From assembly GCA_034769895.1 (NCBI GenBank), contig CM068372.1:374995258-375059257 (forward strand): a stretch of DNA of 64,000 nt, in the 5' to 3' direction. Source of the DNA: Magicicada septendecula. Lineage: Eukaryota > Arthropoda > Insecta > Hemiptera > Cicadidae. Both the position numbers and the translations under genes were made by a program. Positions 60,542 through 64,000 of this stretch are shown one piece after another (within the stretch, counting starts at the first letter, position 1; each line of letters begins with the position of its first letter). A model generated the notes under the pieces. It was not told where the DNA came from and searched no databases. It worked only from the letters and a program-made list of their open reading frames with translations.

Positions 60542-61440
60542 GTTTGTGTATTCGCTTAGAAAATAACATGCGCGCTTAAAAACGCTACTTTGATATCCCG
60601 ACTCCGAACACTGTAATCGATTCCAAAACGTTAAAAGTCAAAGATTTACACGATTTGATTTACATGAAATCAACACAAACATCCATCACACCTTAGGTTT
60701 TAAACTTTGTTACATTTACAAGATGTTATTATATGATGAGATAATTGGTGGAAGAGAAATATATCAAACTCTATTTTGACGTACGCTTCATGATCTGACA
60801 ACTGCTGTCAGAACCACTTGTCCATCATTTGTGACAAGTTCACGGACGCGACTGCATAAAACCAGTCTTCACGTTAACTGGCTATCTACGTGCCGTAATT
60901 GCCGGTGCTAAAGTTTTGCACCTTCTCTGATCTTTATTTTAATCTACCCTGTGTTTAATATTCTGTGATAGTTTTTAGATTTTATGTTGACCAAAAAGCT
61001 CGTAGTAAATTGTTTTATCTAATCTTACAGCAACTTAATTCTTGGCACCACACTTGTAGGATTTATTAAGCCTATAGTCCAGTAGTTCTTGGCCTACGAG
61101 GCATCCTGTCCACCAGAGCGGCATAAGAAGATTTTAAGGAGAGCGTCCTAAGCTTCTTGATAAACTGAAAACTACTTACAAACTGTCCTAAGATGGATAC
61201 AAAAATTTGACATCCAAAACGAGTCAACTCGTTTCTTTAACTTTAGAAACAATAAAGTTTGAATTTCAGTACCTTATTTTAAACATATAAATATGTTAAC
61301 AAATTTAATTTGTTTAAAATAAAGCACATTAAACCTATTTAATTTTGTGGTATATTTTAACTGCTAATTAAGACTTGTAAAAATGCAAGTATTATTAAAC
61401 AATACTGAAATTTGGCTAATACCTAATACTGAATTGTAAT
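60542..61440. other. Intergenic sequence, nothing recognised
   Basis: No gene or repeat recognised. Confidence 0.4.
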
Positions 61441-61448
61441 TGATCATT

Positions 61449-61591
<143 letters not shown>

Positions 61592-61889
61592 AGCCTAGTT
61601 CTATATATCCGACATATAGTGACCTTAAAATCTGTCAAAGATATAAAATTAATAAGGTCCCCTAGACTCTGAGACAATGTCTGACATGAGAAGCCTAGTC
61701 ATTTGTACCAATACACAACGTCGGATTTTAAAGAATATTTCAAGCGAAATACCTCCAGAAAATTTTAGAGATGTTAAAGATGAGAGTGCAAGTTTTAATC
61801 TGTCGGCACTATATTGTATGCATTACGTTTAGCTTGCTCATAAAACCAATACTAATTACGCGTACAAGCTATCCGTTTTGAAAACGTGT

Positions 61890-61975
61890 ACTTCTGGAAC
61901 AGATTCGAAACCACGACCCGTCGATCTGGAAACGACTGAGCTGACCTCTGTGCTATATGACTGAGGAAGGTAATA
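61890..61975 (-). repeat. tRNA-like fragment, possible SINE head
   Basis: On the minus strand, ATAGCACAGAGGTCAGCTCA, GTCGTTTCCAGATCGACGGG, TCGTGGTTTCGAATCTG. The last part resembles a B box and the first an A-box region. It is too worn to be a tRNA gene. Confidence 0.45.
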
Positions 61976-62283
61976 ATACTAAACGGTACCCTACCTTTAT
62001 CTGATCTGCAGTCATTTTCGATATTTCGATAATGCGATTGTCTGGTTTCGATGTTAGTGAATATCGCACATAATGTTGTTAAAAGAATTATACAAATTTT
62101 AATTTTTTTATGTCGGAAAATAGTTGGTTGACGATTGCTGTTGGTGTCGTAAGTCGTTTTGTAATGGGAAAAAATATTGTAGCAGAGTTACGTACCTGTG
62201 ACGCCAGAAGTGTTTAGGTTAACATGAGAACTGAAACAAAAGGTGAAAAGCGATACAAATGTAAATAAGAACTCGGATTTTTT

Positions 62284-62334
62284 TGCGGAAAGTACGGGAA
62301 AACCCCAACTTGAAAGTAAGGCGTACTTTCCGCA
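62284..62334. repeat. 13-bp-stem inverted repeat
   Basis: TGCGGAAAGTACG and its perfect complement, 25 bases apart. The loop contains AAAACCCCAACTTG, which recurs just downstream at about 62,340. Confidence 0.88.
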
Positions 62335-62349
62335 AACTTGAAAACCCCA

Positions 62350-62600
62350 ACTTGCCTATTACTATGCATGTCTCTTTTATTGTGGCAGAACTCGGTTTGG
62401 ATTAAAAATCGTGTTTTCAGTAGTATTCTGTTTTTGCATTAATACTCGTCCTTTGAATAGATCACTTTTAAACGACCGAACTCGAAGGTAAGGCGGAGTA
62501 GCCCTTGCCTATTACTATACATATCACTTTTTTGTGGCAGAGTTGGTTTTTTCGGTAATATTTGTTTTCCAACAAGTACTCGTTTTGTGGCTAACAAAAT
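62350..62600 (+). repeat. ~150-bp direct duplication, diverged
   Basis: CTTGCCTATTACTATGCATG near 62,352 and CTTGCCTATTACTATACATA near 62,503, each followed by TTTTGTGGCAGA-like and ACTCGT text. Confidence 0.7.
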
Positions 62601-62624
62601 AGAAACGCCCATTATGTACAATAT

Positions 62625-63860
62625 GTAGAGCTATGTTGTCATTCCTTAATACAATGTTTTTTTTGTGTTTTCCATTAACCATAAATACTTGTATTTTTCA
62701 GTTTACATTTGATGTTACAGTTTTGTTAATCTGCAAACTCAAAATCGTTAGGATCCGTATTTTAAGTGTTACTGTGTTATAAGCATTGTATGTACACATT
62801 AAACTTATGTTTTCCTCAATCATGACTTTTATTTATTTCACCAATAAACTAAAAACCAAAAACCATTGTTACCTAACCTCACAAACAAAAACAACATGTA
62901 TTTTGCGCTTTGCATTAAGAAATAGAACAATTTACAATTAATACACTTCTTCTTTTCCACATCGTAATATATCGATACAATCGCATATTAAAAAAATCGA
63001 AAATGTACTGCAGGATCAGATAAAGGGACAGTTCCCACTAAACCATGGCCGGCTCTAGTAGAAGGCCGGACTATTAAACGTATCAACCTGGAACCAGCTG
63101 ATATTTGAGGCCAATCTCTTAATTTATGTATTTCAATAATCAAATCGCGTCATTTTTAATTGCCGGTTAAGAGCAGTTTTATAATTCTCTGTTTTTTTTT
63201 TGCAAATTAAAATTTTATTATGTAAAATACTGTTATATTATTTAAGAAATATAATAATTCTCATTTATATGATACAAATTCAATAATTCGAACAAAATTA
63301 ATTCATTAGGTCAAATACTATTTCACTATTTTCTTCAACTTAAACCTATAGTATAGTGCGCACAGACCTGTAATTAAGGTTTAGCTATAAATATGCCTAC
63401 TCATGATTAAAGTACTGCTACGAAACAATAAAATAACAATAAATGAAACATCGATGCTGCACTTTTATTATACGTATCATGTATTCTATTTTTAAAAATA
63501 TCAATTACTTTGGGTACAAAAATGACATTCGGAATGTCTTAGAACACCATTTAATTATAATAGTTGTGTCTCATAAATTTTCATTATTGTCAAAAAAACC
63601 AAAAGTCGAAAATTTGGTAAGAATAAAATATATACCTTACACAAAGTTCATAAAATCTTCGTATTTGTAATTACTTTTTGCGCTGTGTAAAACAACGCTT
63701 AAGTGTAAAATCTACACTAAATCAATTATGTACAATTTAATAATACCGTCGAATAACGTTTTATTATAAATTAATTTCGGAAGGTTACTGTAAGGTTACT
63801 AGTGAAATTTTATAAACACGTGCAAATTTTAGTTTAGGTTATGTTTCAGTAAGTACGTGG
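62625..63860. other. AT-rich intergenic sequence, nothing recognised
   Basis: No gene or repeat recognised. Confidence 0.4.
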
Positions 63861-63877
63861 GTTGATCAACACGTGTT

Positions 63878-64000
63878 TGAGGGGACGTCCATTAATTACG
63901 TGAGCTCAAAATGGGGCGGAGGGGTCCGGCAAAATCTCACCAAATCTCATTTAAAGAGAGGGGGGGCCAATGAAAATCTCACGTCAACTTTTTAATTCAA
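63878..64000 (+). repeat. Interspersed repeat end, cut by window edge
   Basis: GGGGACGTCCATTAATTACG, then CTCAAAATGGGG, and two AAAATCTCAC phrases around G-runs. I recall similar text as a dispersed repeat in animal genomes; the class is not known to me. Confidence 0.45.

Overview
This window looks like intergenic, repeat-dominated DNA from a large arthropod genome, most likely an insect. The evidence is AT-rich sequence, no long intact ORFs, no bacterial operon structure, long di-, tri- and tetranucleotide microsatellites, and a dense graveyard of animal transposable elements (mariner, hAT, Mutator-like, Helitron and Helentron-type repeats, Penelope-like elements, several LINE clades, LTR elements, tRNA-derived SINEs). 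The style of the LINE and Penelope relics suggests a large-genome insect such as a polyneopteran, but the species cannot be fixed from sequence alone. I found no complete host protein-coding gene. The only host-like gene signal is a weak TATA box plus candidate first exon with a splice donor near 3.47-3.59 kb.

Layout. 0.6-5.7 kb: a TTGATACCCCACA-type repeat, a LINE 3' fragment, a pearl/mini-me-like repeat, a Penelope GIY-YIG fragment, and a mariner transposase relic split by a LINE with a 15-bp target duplication. 6.0-6.7 kb: a non-autonomous hAT. 10.1-13.8 kb: a LINE interrupted by an LTR that itself holds an antisense retropepsin fragment, then microsatellites and an inverted copy of the same LINE. 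15.3-21.7 kb: a hairpin-bearing repeat, a 126-bp (GT)n, a 2.45-kb A-rich LTR with primer-binding site, and a Penelope-like element. 22-29 kb: more copies of these families. 29.4-31.1 kb: two SINEs. 32.0-33.8 kb: a pearl-like element with (TGTC)n and eight ~160-bp units. 35.4-36.2 kb: a LINE with a 14-bp target duplication. 37.5-40.3 kb: an inverted copy of the long AT-rich LTR. 40.7-44.4 kb: a Helitron carrying a broken PIF1-type helicase and a nearly perfect 362-bp inverted repeat. 45.6-47.7 kb: an LTR with a 1.5-kb insertion. 49.7-50.8 kb: a Mutator-like element. 51.3-53.6 kb: two mariners. 55-57.5 kb: a Jockey-like relic and a third AT-rich LTR. 59-60.5 kb: inverted Penelope ends and a solo LTR.

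The genes do not form a cellular pathway. What the window records is layered insertion history. The strongest unusual features are the 748-bp near-perfect hairpin at 42.9-43.7 kb, the pearl-like element with higher-order core repeats, the Mutator-like element with a 9-bp duplication, and several hammerhead-ribozyme-like motifs associated with Penelope-like or related repeats.
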